From Hanleya hanleyi (lineage: Eukaryota; Mollusca; Polyplacophora; Lepidopleurida; Hanleyidae), in assembly GCA_036873755.1 (NCBI GenBank), contig JAVTVY010047932.1:1-64000 (forward strand): a stretch of 64,000 bases of DNA, given 5' to 3'. Of the stretch, positions 51,390 through 63,240 are shown one piece after another (position 1 is the first letter of the stretch; each line of letters begins with the position of its first letter). Both the position numbers and the translations under genes were made by a program. The notes under the pieces were generated by a model. The model had not been told where the DNA came from. It made no database searches and saw only the letters and a program-made list of their open reading frames with translations.

Positions 51390-52560
51390 TCCGAAAACCC
51401 ACTTTCTCTACTACTCCTCATTGCGCATACGTACGCGTATCATCACCAGTCTGACTCTACCAGATAAGAGCTCAATAGGATAGCATTCATGTTTGGATGA
51501 GACTGAGGTTAATGGTTTACAAACGACTTTATATGACAACTTACTCTCGCATTTCTCCTTCTCCTCGTCTCCCACTTCCTCCTCCTCGTCCTGCTCCTGC
51601 TTCTCCTCCACCACACACACCAACAAACATACGCTGAGGTAACTCTACCAGGTAGCGAGAGCGAACACTGCCACCTCTCCCCAAAGACGATCCTTTGCAT
51701 TTCCGAATTTGTGCTTTCTCTACTACTCCCCGAGCGCGCAGGCGCATATCACTCCCAGTCTGACTCTATTCCACGAGTGATTGACCAGTATTCCTCACAC
51801 GACCCATTCGGAACAATATTAAACCATCTCGACACCAAAACGTCCATTCCAATGCACTTTTACCACTGCGCATGCACGCCATACTCCCTACTTCCACGAC
51901 CCACCAGTCTAGTCGGAGGTTCCTCTACGAGTACTTCACTATGACATCGCCCGCGCCCCATTCGGACCAATGGTGGTCCATCTCGAGACTAAAATATCCA
52001 TTTTCCCACAATTCCCTGTCTGCGCAAGCGTCCCATAGCTTCTACTTCTACGACTCACGCTACCCATTCGGACCAAGAATGGTCCCTCAATCACTCAAAC
52101 ACACCCCCACGCATCTCCAAAATGCCCGATTTCGCTACTACTCCTACTGATGACGTCACCATATGCGTCACTGATGGCATGGACACCCCCCAAGTCGTGG
52201 TCCACACCGCGAGAGCTTCAATATGAGACCCCACACACCCTATTTGGATGCGATATAGCCCCTCAATCTCTCAACTACGCCCATGCGCACCTCCAAAATG
52301 CCCACTTCTCTACTACTCCTCGACTGCGCATGCACGCCATAGCCTTCCTTCCACATCACACCTGTCCAGTCGAACGCCCCACACGAGTGCTTCACTATGA
52401 CACCTCACACGACCCATTCGGACCAATAGTGGTCCACCTCGACCCTAAAACGTCTACCATCCATCTGCCTATGGACTACGCATGCGCAATGGAAACTTTT
52501 CAGCTAAAGTCACCCCACGGTCACGATACCCCTGCCATCGTCTTGTACAGGGTAAGACAG
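51390..52560 (-). repeat. GCATGCG satellite, right arm (inverted)
   Basis: About six units of the left-arm satellite in reverse: for example the minus strand of 52320-52460 reads GACGTTTTAGGGTCGAGGTG, GGACCACTATTGGTCCGAAT and GGGTCGTGTGAGGTGTCATA. Frames in this part are repeat translation. Confidence 0.85.
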
Positions 52561-52740
52561 AGAAAACATGATGCCTCACCCCATAGCAAAATCCACAAGA
52601 AAACAAATAACCACCCCAATACTCCTACTCCAAACATGCATTCCCCGGATATTCAGATTGAAGTAACTGAAGGCCTGATCATCAAGGGACGCGACCTTTG
52701 ACCCGGACGTGACGTCACCGGACATGTCCGGATATTTTAA

Positions 52741-53261
52741 CATTGAAATAACTCAAGAGTAAATTCGTACCTATTCAGAAATATTCGAATTCGGGGAGAT
52801 AATAGGGAAGCCGCAGAGTTATTGCCCCATCAGAGTTGTCCTTGTGTCCAGAGTGTATAGATGGCGCTACGATCTGAACCGTCACTTCGTCCGGGGTATC
52901 GAGGCATCTGTCAAGCGGACGCCATTGTTCTTATATTTTTATGGTACAAACGGTTGCCCATCGCAGTGAATACATTGGGAGTGATACGGTATACATACAT
53001 CCCTTTATTATTACATGGCTACTCAGTATACAGCCTTTAGTATTATCGTCTTAATTGGTATATAACACTGTCCGAAAGGGCAGGTAGACGCCTGTTGGCC
53101 CTTTGAAAGAGCTAATTCGGTCGCATTGACCTTTGAAATTTGCATATGACCTTTGTGAGTCACACAAGGGGCACGTAGACAAAACCGATTCACGGAGAAT
53201 GACGTGCGATAAATATCGCACACGCTCGTTGACCCTCGTATTAATCTGCTTCAAGTAAAAG
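52741..53261. other. Spacer between foldback and hairpin
   Basis: No gene. Contains GGGGAGATAATAG and GAGTTATTGCCCC words like those at 49860-49925. Confidence 0.4.
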
Positions 53262-53480
53262 GGCAAATTGACATCACTTGACCTCAAAAATTTGCATATG
53301 ACCTCTGTGACGTCACTTCCGGTTCCGGCCACTTGACCGGAAGTGACCTTTCACGCTAGGCGCCATTTTAACCGATTTTGTGCGCATGCGCAGGGTCAAA
53401 TGTGACTTCCGGTCAAGTGGCCGGAACCGGAAGTGAGGTCACAGAGGTCTTATGCAATTTGTTTAGGTCATGTGATGTCA
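53262..53480. repeat. Long hairpin/MITE with 85-bp arms
   Basis: Left arm AAATTGACATCACTTGACCT...GACGTCACTTCCGGTTCCGG and its near-complement on the right, around a 60-bp centre holding TGTGCGCATGCGCAGG. The arm sequence recurs at 47213-47310 and 49728-49765, and the centre word matches the satellite. Confidence 0.8.
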
Positions 53481-54848
53481 ATTTGCTCTTTATATATTAC
53501 TTAATCGTTCGACTACCATTCAGTTCATAGAGAGCATCTCATAAGGTGTAATAGTTCTTTTTCACTGGATCGCGTGGTTGTTTCCTATGTCTTTGTTCAC
53601 TTCCCTTACACACAGAAACTAGCAGAAGGAGTTGTTGCTTATAGGTGTAACTCCTTTAGTTGTTACACTTGGGAAGTTGGGGCGATATGCAAGAGGTGGA
53701 GAAAATTGACGACGTGTGACGACTAAAAAGCAACCATATGACTTTACAGGAAAACTTTTCTAGGCACCTCACATTCAGACCCGAGAATACGGTGATTTCT
53801 AGGACGAAGCCGTAATATCTCCGCCGCGATTTTATTGCAGCTGTTCATGTAGAGACTATGAAGTATCCACACAGCCTCCAGCGCCGACTCAAGCGGAATT
53901 AGATACGCTACCTCGGGAGCTCTGATGACAGATCAGCTCGAAGAAACAACGCATCTGATGTTAATGGATGAAGATCGAGGACGTCTGATGGAGTAAACGC
54001 CTCAACATGGGATAAACCTGCTGAATGCCATCCTCGCTAAAACCAGGGGTATCTCTATCCTAGATACCCCTGGTTCACTTGGGCACTGTATGTGTTCAAC
54101 GTAAAGCAACATCCTGGATATATTGACCAAACATATCACTTGTTTACGGCGACCAAGGCGACCGGGACAAGAGATTCGAAAGCACCATGTAGCTTGTGGG
54201 ATATACCTGGTGGCAAATGAACACGCACATTTTCAACAACCATGAACATTAATAAATATAATGGAAACATAGTTTAAAACAAATTCTATTTGAAGAAAAA
54301 ATAAACCCATTCATCCACCATCAAACATCCAACAAGCCAGGCAAATGTAGGAAAAACTGAAACTTTAAAGGCGGTCCGCGATGTCAGTGTATCCGACCAT
54401 TCGACCTCACCTTCCCACTGAAGGACTTGAATTGGGTGAAATAACGCACGGATTTCTATAAAATTTAATTGATCTATCCATTAATATTTTATTGTTATGC
54501 ATGTTTGGATTAAATATTTTACATTCGGTATCAGCGAATAGTTCAGCACAGAAAGTAAAACCCTAACGTATTTTACCATCAGCGCAGTTTTTCTACGTCA
54601 CGTAACTGGAAATCTGGGCGGAACGCGGTCTGCTATGCAAGATGGTCAAGGGTTCGCTTTTGGCTCACAAATAGAAACCTTGACGTTGTGAAGATGGGTG
54701 AATGCAAGCATATCCAGAAAAACTAACCGGTAATACTCGATGTCGTACGGCTTAAATTTCCCACCAAAACAATAAACCTACATATATTTGTCGAATGACA
54801 ATCTAACAGGTTAATATCTTCAATTAAATAAACAAACAATACCATTTT
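53481..54848. other. Spacer
   Basis: No gene recognised. Has one perfect 14-bp hairpin: AACCAGGGGTATCT facing AGATACCCCTGGTT across a 7-base loop at about 54040-54075. Confidence 0.4.
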
Positions 54849-55555
54849 TATACGCCCGTCAACTTTGACGGAACGTATTTTGGTATGGCGTCGTTCGTCC
54901 CTCTGTCGGGCCGTCTGACCGTCCGTTAGCTTTCTTGTGAACGCAACACAGCAAAAAGTTTTTGCCACAAAATTTGCCGCTCTTTTCGTCACCATGTGAA
55001 GATGTGCATGTGACCTTTTCGACCCGATCCGATGTGTTCTCCAGAGTTATGTCTCTTGAAAGTCACTAACTACTCTCCTAGATCTACCTTTTCTTGTTAG
55101 CGCAACACAGCAAAGAGGTTTTGCAAATTTGCCACGCAATATCGTCACAATGTAACCTTTTCGATCCGATGCAATAGTTATGCCTATTGAACGCACAAAA
55201 AACTACTTCCATTACCTTTTCTTGTGAAAATATTTGCCACACATTATCATTGCCATTTGAAGATGTGCATCTGACCTATTTGACCCGATCGGACGTTTTA
55301 TTCTGAGTTATGCTCCTTGATCATCGAATGAAAACTGTTTCCATCTGCTGATTTCTCATGTGAACACGATCCTCATATTGTTTTTGCTGAATTCTTTTGA
55401 AATTTGCCACACATTATCGTCACCATTTGAAGATGTGCACGTTATCTTTTCGACCTGATCCAATGTTTTTTAACTTCAGTTATGCCCGTTGATTGTTGAA
55501 GAAAACATTTCCATCTGATATATTTTTTCGTGAACGCCACTTATGAGGGCATATA
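54849..55555. mobile_element. TIR element with TATACGCCC ends
   Basis: Starts TATACGCCCGTCAACTTTGA and ends GGGCATATA (inverted TATATGCCC). Inside are about four 130-bp imperfect repeats with TTTGCCACACATTATCGTCA, CATTTGAAGATGTGCA and CTTTTCGACCCGATCCGATG. From memory, the TATACGCCCGTC...GACGG end is a frequent repeat in marine invertebrates. No protein encoded. Confidence 0.6.
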
Positions 55556-56040
55556 CAGGCACGGCGGAACAGGGGGGCCCGGGGGGGCCATGGCCCCCCC
55601 AATATTTTCAGCAAAAAAAAAGAAAAGACGAAACAAAACAAAATAAAACAAACCAAAAAAACCCGGAAAAATGGCAGAAACTGATAAAATAGAAAACGAT
55701 AAAGCGAAAAACCTATATCTGTATTGAATGCAAATTTTACTTTTCAATAAGCATGAGGGGCATCCTTGCTCATTTCATCATCTCAATTAAGTCATGGTTT
55801 GTCTGTCAAATCCGTGCTTTTACACTACAAACATGTCCATGAACGAATTATTGCCAGTCAATATCTCCATCTGGCTGCTTTGGAGTCAGATGGTTTTTTT
55901 TTTGGTTTTTTTTTTAATTTGTCCATAGCAATAATAAATATATACAGTACAAACATTGATCTCGATTAATTAGTTGGTACACTGTTTATGTTTTATGAGT
56001 CAGATGTTTATAGTCTACCCGAGATTTTTTTTTTAAGACA
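55556..56040. repeat. G-rich repeat fragment
   Basis: Begins GGCACGGCGGAACAGGGGGG, has a CCATGG centred in poly-G/poly-C, then AT-rich sequence. Looks like a truncated dispersed element; class unknown. Confidence 0.4.
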
Positions 56041-57381
56041 CGCCCTCATGTTGTTTCCTCTTGGACTTCAAAGAGTTTGTCCTTCAGCTTCTTCTCTACT
56101 TAGGGAGCTTCTTGAAATAAGAACATGAGTTCCTTGATTGGAATGGCATATGCCGGTTAGGCAAATCGAATACACCATGTCCAGTGTGGTGTTCTGATCA
56201 CCAATTGCTTCCGCCGTGCCTGATATATGATTGCTGAAGCACCATAAACTGATGTATTATATGTTCACCATAAGGATGAAGCCTGATTTTTCTGAAACTA
56301 TTGATCATCATAATGTGCTGTACAATTATGATTCCCTGAAATAGTTTTATAATAGAACAATCCTATTACTATCACATCATTTATCAGCTCATCTGATGAT
56401 TATCTACGGTACTTCCTCTTAAGGCAATTAACCATTTCCTTTTCGGGGTTTAGCCATGTTGTTGTCTGCTGCGTATCTGTAAGGGCGTAGGCCCTATGTC
56501 TTTTTTTCTATTAAACTCTAATTTTATATTGTAAAACGCTCAAACTAAAACGGGACATACAACAGCGTAGTCGACGTTTGAAATTCGATTTTTATCCGTT
56601 TTTATTTTTTGCGTATACATTTTAGCATGCATTTTACAATACATTTAACATCTTGAACCAAAATAATATTGCGATGCAATGTTAAGACTGGTATATGGTA
56701 TTATTGAAACTATTCGAACTTCCGAGAATTAATTTGTTTTCATTGGTGTAAAATGCTGATATGTATATTCGCAATCCGAATCGAGAAAAAGTTCTTGCGA
56801 ACTTGGCCGCTCTATATGATTGAATTGGGAAGATAGTGATCCGCTATTTTGAGTGTAAAATGCACGGAGCTCGTCCGCTCTGACACTTATTGCAACCTTC
56901 CTTTGACAATGACACACCGAATTTGACAGAAACGTTATGGCAATTAACCCAGGTAATCCGAAAAAGTAATTCAAAGTTCAATTTTATTGTGATTTTCGAG
57001 GATGTTTGGGAGCCATTGATTATATATCCGGTTGTTTTACGTATTTGAAAAGAGAGATTATTGTAAAATGGATTATTGTTCCATTTACTAGTCCGATTTC
57101 AAGTGACATCGGCCGTGCAGAAGAGTACCGCAATCTCACGTTCGGCTATTTCCGTATTGGCGGAACAGCTAAAGTGAGTTCTGGGGCTAGATTGAAGAGT
57201 ACCGTACAAAGAAAATCACGGTAGGTGGCGTGTCGTTTGAGAGCTGCAAGGGCACGTGACCCTGATATGTCATCTCGGCAACCAGGAAGTCCGCGTGTTC
57301 AAACTTTGTAAACTCTGTAAATAGCTCTTTTTAAATAGTATTGAACGGGTTTTGAATCAACAATCGATGTGCTAATTCAAG
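56041..57381. other. Upstream flank of the candidate SAM-domain gene
   Basis: No certain gene. An 81-codon minus-strand frame (56729-56974) lacks an ATG. The region could hold the promoter for the exon at 57382. Confidence 0.35.
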
Positions 57382-57462
57382 ATGCCAAGAGCGACAACAC
57401 TGCCACATTGTGACATCTTAGAAAAATGGGGTGTCGCTGAAATGGCTCACTGGTTGAAAGAG
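57382..57462 (+). CDS. Candidate first exon of a SAM-domain protein
   Basis: ATG at 57382 starts MPRATTLPHCDILEK then WGVAEMAHWLKE, followed in phase by GAG|GTAACA. W-x-V-x-E-x-x-x-W-L-K is the first helix of a SAM domain, a protein-interaction module. The remaining helices would have to come from later exons; the LINE starting at 57690 on the other strand probably lies in the next intron. Short length makes chance possible. Confidence 0.4.
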
Positions 57463-57771
57463 GTAACAGAAAAAAAAGAGCGGTAAATTCGCTTGAGATT
57501 GGCCGGGGAAATGTAGACTGTATTACTGTCAGTTAATTTAGGTACACCTCCGAAGCAGGGCCCAATGCTATAGGCTAGGGGAAATGTGGCAATTGGGGAT
57601 GATTCTGGCAAATTCTGCCTGATACCCCCGAATTAGGGGGTATATAATTCATAGTTGAAAAGATTTATATTATTTTCGAGAATAAGATACTGATACTGAT
57701 ATTTATTTGCATGTATGAACACATGTAAATTATACAATAGCGACATAAATGAACATTAGAATACAATCAAC

Positions 57772-58030
57772 TCAAATACTATCGCTACTAATACTGGTGG
57801 CAGTGGATGTGGAGCAGAGCAAGAGTCTTCTTTGTTCCATCATCTCGAAAAGGAATTGACCAATAAGTGGGGATAAGTTCTGTGGACAATCCATTATAAA
57901 AAGACACTTTTCTAGATCAGTTAAGGTTTGTGCTGCTGGACACACTTCCAGTATTTTTTGCAGAAGTAGGTTTCGAAGACGTAAAGCAGGACATTTCATA
58001 ATAAAGTGGAACTCATCTTCAACAGCCAGT
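57772..58030 (-). pseudogene. LINE ORF2 C-terminus
   Basis: Reads VEDEFHFIMKCPALRLRNLL then LQKILEVCPAAQ, the H-x3-C-P-x-x-x-x-x-R end of the LINE zinc-binding region, closing with LIGQFLFEMMEQRRLLLCS. It is separated from 58525 by a MITE. Confidence 0.75.
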
Positions 58031-58142
58031 TGACGGTCAACAAATCCTATATCCTATCTATTTTTTTATACCGACCTGTTTCTATTTCTAGACGGTGGGC
58101 ACATATTCATAATTTGCATATGGCCTGTCGAAAGTTTGAGTT

Positions 58143-58513
58143 CTTAATCCGCCTTTTGCGCTATTCCTAATGCCGGTTTCGGCCGCGAGGTGGCGCTAGC
58201 GCTCACGGCACTTTGGTCTGTTGCGGTTTAGCAACGAGCTTTGATTGCCCAATTTGTTGACAAAGCGGCTTTTATTATGCTTGTACAAAAGAGTAAAAAT
58301 TAGACTTGATGACTATAATACTTACGTAAACTACCAAGGATGTCTCCATCAGTGAGAAAATCTGACGAAACGAGGCGAAATACAATACCCGCCTTCCCTC
58401 CTGCACATGTTTACAGTAGCAGACAGCTAAACCGGAACAGACAAAAGTGCCGTGAGCGCTAGCGCCACCTTGCGGCCGAAACTGGCATTAGGAATAGCGC
58501 AAAAGGCAGATTG
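58143..58513. mobile_element. MITE with 85-bp terminal inverted repeats in the LINE
   Basis: Ends are TTAATCCGCCTTTTGCGCTA...GGCGCTAGCGCTCACGGCAC and its inverted copy at 58430-58513 (AGTGCCGTGAGCGCTAGCGC...GCGCAAAAGGCAGATT). About 370 bp. No protein encoded. Confidence 0.8.
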
Positions 58514-58524
58514 TTTGCAAATAA

Positions 58525-58941
58525 TCAGCCATTTGGTACTCCATATATATGTTTATAGTACAAAAGTTTTTCCGATTGTTGAAGTTTTGTTTTAAAGTGT
58601 TTAATGTACTCATTTTGAAAAGTTTTCTTCAAATTTAATATTTGCATTTTGGTAATTCTTGTATCGTGTAATAACTTTATGTCCACATTATGTTTCTCTA
58701 GCATATCATAAGTATATCTATACCAACTACTGTTGACTTTTTGCAGTGATTTATTGTACTTAACAGCATCTATTAAGAGCGTTCTTTCAGGGGGCAAATT
58801 TTCCAGGTAATTTGCACACTTCACAATTGATAAATTCACATCAGTAATTGAGGGGAAGTGACCTAGCTCACATTTACCAGCGATATTTGTTGTATTTTTA
58901 CTAACTTGCAAGTTTAGTTTACAGAACCTGTTATGTAGCAT
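58525..58941 (-). pseudogene. LINE ORF2, post-RT region
   Basis: A 138-codon frame reading MLHNRFCKLNLQVSKNTTNI, CELGHFPSITDVNLSIVKCA and WYRYTYDMLEKHNVD, typical of the poorly conserved linker after RT in this LINE type. Continues the element between RT (59103) and the C-terminus. Confidence 0.65.
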
Positions 58942-59102
58942 TTCAAAAGGTTCAGATTCACATAATTCAGTAAATTTCCGAAGTTGCGTGTTCGTAGTTT
59001 TCCATCTAACTCAGACCCCCATATTTCCGAGTTGTATAATACAATTGGTTTAACCAGACTATCAAATAACTTGTTATATATGGATGGAGGGGGAATAATT
59101 CC

Positions 59103-59938
59103 TCAGAATGCTCTATGAATTTTAAACAATGCTTTTGCACCTTTTTTGGCAAGATCATCCTTCGCTGGACTAAATTTACCATGAGAATCGAGTATACATC
59201 CCAAGTAAGTACAAGTATTGGACATGTCTAAAGCATTACCATTCAGATTAAAGTTGTATTGATGTTTAGAATTCGCATGTTTAGCAATCACCATGCACTT
59301 GGATTTATCAATATTGATCTTAAGTTAAGTAGCCAAGTTTCGCAATACCTTCCTAAGTAATCCAAACAACACTGCAGTCCTTCTACAGATTCAGATATAA
59401 TTACTAGATCATCAGCCCATAATAAGTGAGACAATTGTTTGTCATGAAGAGTTATGGGTTTACAAGAGCAAGGTGGAAATGATAGATCGTCATTAAACAT
59501 GTTGAACATTAGAGGACTAAGATTATCACCTTATTTAACACCGATGTTTGATGGAAAGAAGTCTGTAACTTGATTGTTAAACTTAACAGCAACTTTTGTA
59601 CTTGCATAAATGTTCTTGACCATGCGATAAAGTCTACCACCAATACCAAGTCTTAAAAGCTTCAGCACGAGTCCCTCTCTCCATACTGTATCGAAGGCCA
59701 TTTGGAAGTCGATAAAACATATGTATAATGGCTTTGTAAGATTTAGGTATTTATTTATTATGGTTTTAAGTATAAAAAGATTATCTGTCGTTCTCCTTTC
59801 CTTTCTGAAACCAGACTGGTTGTCAGATAAAAGGTTATTCTGGTTAACATACTGAGAAAGTTGATTATGTAAAATACTTGAAAAAAGTTTCACTAAGCAA
59901 CTTATTAATGTTATTCCTCTATAATTATTGGGATCCAT
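59103..59938 (-). pseudogene. LINE reverse transcriptase
   Basis: From 59938: DPNNYRGITLISCLVKLFSS, LLSDNQSGFRKERRTTDNLF, YICFIDFQMAFDTVWREGLV (first catalytic Asp) and FFPSNIGVK, then a stop where Q is expected, and GDNLSPLMFNMFNDDL. 59288-59509 gives LSHLLWADDLVIISES (catalytic A-D-D), and 59103-59294 gives YLGCILDSHGKFSPAKDDLA. All RT blocks are in order, but in three frames with stops. Confidence 0.85.
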
Positions 59939-60291
59939 AGCACTACCTTTTTTATGCAGAGGTTTAATGATTCCTTCTGACCAACTGTCGGGAAATATTC
60001 CACTCTGATATATGTTATTGAATAGCTTTGCCAGAGGTGCAAGTAATGCATCTTTACCATATATTTGATCATCTCATTAGCTATTGAGTCAAGGCCACAG
60101 GCTTTGTTATTCTTCAGGTTTCCTATTGCTGTTGCTATTTCTTTGGTCTGAATGTGTCTGTCAAGGAATACATTTCCTTTTTGCATTTCCTCTTTTGACT
60201 TAAGTTCATGCGGGAGATCTGTGGAAATATTATTACATTCATTTTTATTAATGTTTAGATCTTGGAAATGAGAATAAAGTTTGTCCATCAT
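59911..60291 (-). pseudogene. LINE region upstream of RT
   Basis: Reads ELKSKEEMQKGNVFLDRHIQ, IGNLKNNKACGLDSIANEMI and LWQSYSITYI. The L-K-N-x-K-A-x-G-x-D-x-I-x-N-E block is the standard lead-in to LINE RT. A frameshift near 59940 precedes the DPNNYRGITL motif. Confidence 0.8.
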
Positions 60292-61097
60292 TTCTCCTGG
60301 TAGATTCAGATCATCCTTGTTTTTCTCAAGAAGGTTGTTTAAAATTTTCCAATATTTTTTAGGATTCGTATCATGTACCGACTCAAGTTTATTATATAGG
60401 GTTTCTTTTAGGACACGTTCATTTTGTTTATAACATTGTTTGAGTTTTTTCTTTACGCGAAATAATTGGTTATGGATATTTTTGTCATTTGGGTGTTGGG
60501 ATAATTTCTTAGCTAGATCTTTAAATTGTTTCTTTAGGTTTTCAATGTTACTATTTTCGTCTGTTTTGTTTCTTTGCGGATATTTTTTCTTTTGTTTACG
60601 TCAAGCTGGTAGAGATACTTTAAAAGCAGCCGAAAGCAAACTGTTACAAAAATTTTCTGTTGAAGAGTTAATGTTTGTTCTGCTGTGATTTACATCACTT
60701 GACAATGAATTCCTGTACTCTTTGCTGAGACTCGTCACACAAAAGTTGCAATAAATATTGTGAACTGTTATCTTTAGTTATTTTGCTTTTTCCTGGAATC
60801 TGGTGCAAGTTCAGCTTTTGCTTTGGGGGCTCACATATTGACACTGTAGTATTGTCGAAATCGAACAATGGATGGAGTTTACTCCAAAGCTTAAAACATT
60901 TTGAAGAGCCGATTCAGGACATAGTATATAATCAACGGTACTGGTACCTCTGTCTGTGAAACAAGTTATTTTTCAAAGGTACATGTAGTCCCCTGGTGTC
61001 AGCCCACACAATTAAGAAAACTCCCCTCGGCAAAAATAACATCATATTAAAATAATTCCTATTTAACACCATGTTAAATATTGCTGAGGTGAACTGA

Positions 61098-61975
61098 TTA
61101 TGCCGCGGCATTTACCTTGGCAATTGCTGATTGCCGTGGTGAATTGTGAGAGCTGGGTGTTCTGCCATTAAGGATTCTAACGCCGGTTGAAATACACAGC
61201 CTCACTAATTTTTTACCATGCGCATTGTCAGATTTATCTACGGATTGTCTGTTACGGTGTATTGAATCTGCTATGTAATCGTTTGGTAGAGGGAGGTAAT
61301 TATCCTTATCGTCAACAATAAAGTCATTCATGGGAATGCCATTCTTCACAGTTCGTGCATTTGCATCTCCCAGGGATGTCACTAAGTTTTGAAGTAGCAG
61401 GTGGAAGGCATGGAAGTAGGTGGCCACAAGAAGTGGCATTTAATGTTTCAATTATAGGAATTACACGGAAAGTAGGCAGCTGTTTTTGGCCGTTTTGGTG
61501 AAAGTAGGGGCCAAAAAAGGACGCCTACCGCCTTCTAATGACATCCCTGATCTCCCATATGAAAAACTGTTCCCATGTCACTAAATCGTGCAATATCTAA
61601 TTCAAGTTGTAAAAATTGATCCTGGTAATAAGGGGATTCAACTGGTGGCACATAGAAAGTACACAAATAAACATCCTTTTGCCAACCGAAGATTTGTCGC
61701 GGGAGTTTCAACCACAATGTGGATGTGTTGTCAGTATCCAATTCCTGTATATGTTTATCATATTTGTCATGTTTGTCCTTGTAGAAGATTGCTAATCCTC
61801 CAGATCCCCTGCCACACTGATTACGGGATGCTTTAGAACTATGTTTATACTTATTAACATAACCAACTAATTTTAGACTGCTGACTCTATTGTCCATCTT
61901 CAGCTGGGTGGAATGTGTCTCTTGAAGATAGATAAAGTCATATTTGCAAAGTTCTTCTTTCACACTATCAATCAA
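61098..61975 (-). pseudogene. LINE APE-type endonuclease
   Basis: From 61975: CKYDFIYLQETHST (catalytic Glu in Q-E-T), GRGSGGLAIFYKDKHD and DVYLCTFYVPP, to VFHMGD near 61557. After a 179-bp MITE it resumes GDANARTVKNG (the G-D-x-N-A box), then KLVRLCISTGVRILNGR. This nuclease nicks target DNA for integration. Split by the MITE, so not functional. Confidence 0.82.
61371..61549. mobile_element. 179-bp hAT-like MITE in the LINE endonuclease
   Basis: Ends CAGGGATGTCA and TGACATCCCTG are exact inverted repeats, flanked by ATCTCC on both sides (61365-61370 and 61550-61555; up to 8 bases if the CA is counted in the duplication). Removing it plus one ATCTCC restores the endonuclease codons HMGDANARTV. 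Confidence 0.85.
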
Positions 61976-62675
61976 AAGCTTCCGTTTGAGTCCATCAACC
62001 CGGGTGATCGTTAAGAGTCCACATTCTTGTATACGTCATGTGTTCCACAATTCAGTGTTTTGCCGGATCATTTTCCCACAACCTATTTTCATCTATGGGA
62101 AATACATCATAATGTTCCTAACTTCCGATAAGCTGATCAATAAATGAAATAAAAATTACTCGTTTTTCCTTTTTGACATATCAGAATTATAAGCTACATG
62201 TATCATTTTAAATTTCATTTTTAATAAAATTGAGCAATTTCACTTAATATCATAAAATATCATAATTGAAGATTTTTACTTGTTGGAAATATCATGAAAT
62301 ATGAAAATGTAGTATTTTTACTCATTAGAGATATCATGAAATATCATAATTGAGCGATCATTTAAAATTATGTTTTCTCTAACTACTGACTAGGAAATGA
62401 TTATATTAATTAGTTACAATGTGATCCATCATCTACATGTAGTATGTACGATGAACTTCTGAATAAGACTAGAAACAAAAAGATTTAACGCAGTGATGCT
62501 GAGTGGAGGATGTTACCCATGGTTCAAATGACGTGTGAAACAAAACACTATATTAGATGATAATGTTCTCAAGTCAAATGAGTTGGACGGAGCACTATTA
62601 TGAGAATGTTCTCCAGTCAAAAGAATTGAACATGTGTACTGACTAGAAATTGGTACAGCATATCAAGTCATTGGA

Positions 62676-63240
62676 TCAGATGCTCAAGGGGTGCATATTT
62701 GTTTTAATGATGAGTAGGGGTAGGGTGAGTATATCTACCATCACTCCGTGCATCATACCACCCTCGTTTTGGTGCTGCAGTTCGTGGTTTGACCCAAGTA
62801 CGGTCACCCTCATAGTCATATTCTGACGGCGTTCGCGTGATCCCATACTCCCCCACGGTCCTTCTCCAAATCTGGTGCCATGGAAGTTATTACCATGCCG
62901 CCAATAGGTGGACGGTGGTCTTGCATAGCGTTCTCCATCGAGAGAATTTCTATGGTTGCGATGTTCATGTTCCTGTCGTTGAGGATTATATTGGAGACCA
63001 TAGTTCGGGTACAGGACTTGCCTTGCCAAACGTCCTTGCCAAATTGCCTACATCGTTGAGATGTTTATCATCGTTCATTTCAAAGTTTCCTGGTACGTTA
63101 CTGATTGAAAGAAGTGGCAAATATTCAATGTTGTTTTGTCTACAAAGAACAGCACTGTTTCTATCCAGAAGTAAAGAACTCGAGTTACGACCCGAGCACT
63201 TTTGATGCAAATTTACAGGAGTTTGTATGAGTATCATCAC
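62676..63240 (-). pseudogene. LINE ORF1 remnant, possible SGNH hydrolase tail
   Basis: From 63240: SSSLLLDRNSAVLCRQ, NNIEYLPLLSI, NFEMNDDKHLNDVGNLARTF. D-x-K-H-L-N-x-x-G resembles the D-x-x-H catalytic block of SGNH/GDSL hydrolases found in ORF1 of some LINEs. After a frameshift near 63020 the frame goes on with an Arg/Asn/Gly-rich tail (HRNSLDGERYARPPSTYWRH). Assignment is tentative. Confidence 0.45.

Larger units (their letters stand above)
47213..52740. mobile_element. 5.5-kb satellite-armed foldback
   Basis: The left arm (47560-49690) and right arm (51390-52560) carry the same satellite in opposite orientations. Borders 47213-47320, 49725-49765 and 52695-52735 share TGACGTCAC and ACCGGAAGTGAC-type words. 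The middle (49980-51320) holds GGCGTTAA arrays around one open frame. No transposase, RT or other known enzyme is visible, so it would depend on other elements to move. Confidence 0.6.

Noticed and set aside
56729..56974. An 81-codon minus-strand frame with a hydrophobic start resembling a signal peptide
   Set aside because: It begins with TTG, has no ATG or convincing acceptor, and no recognisable motif.
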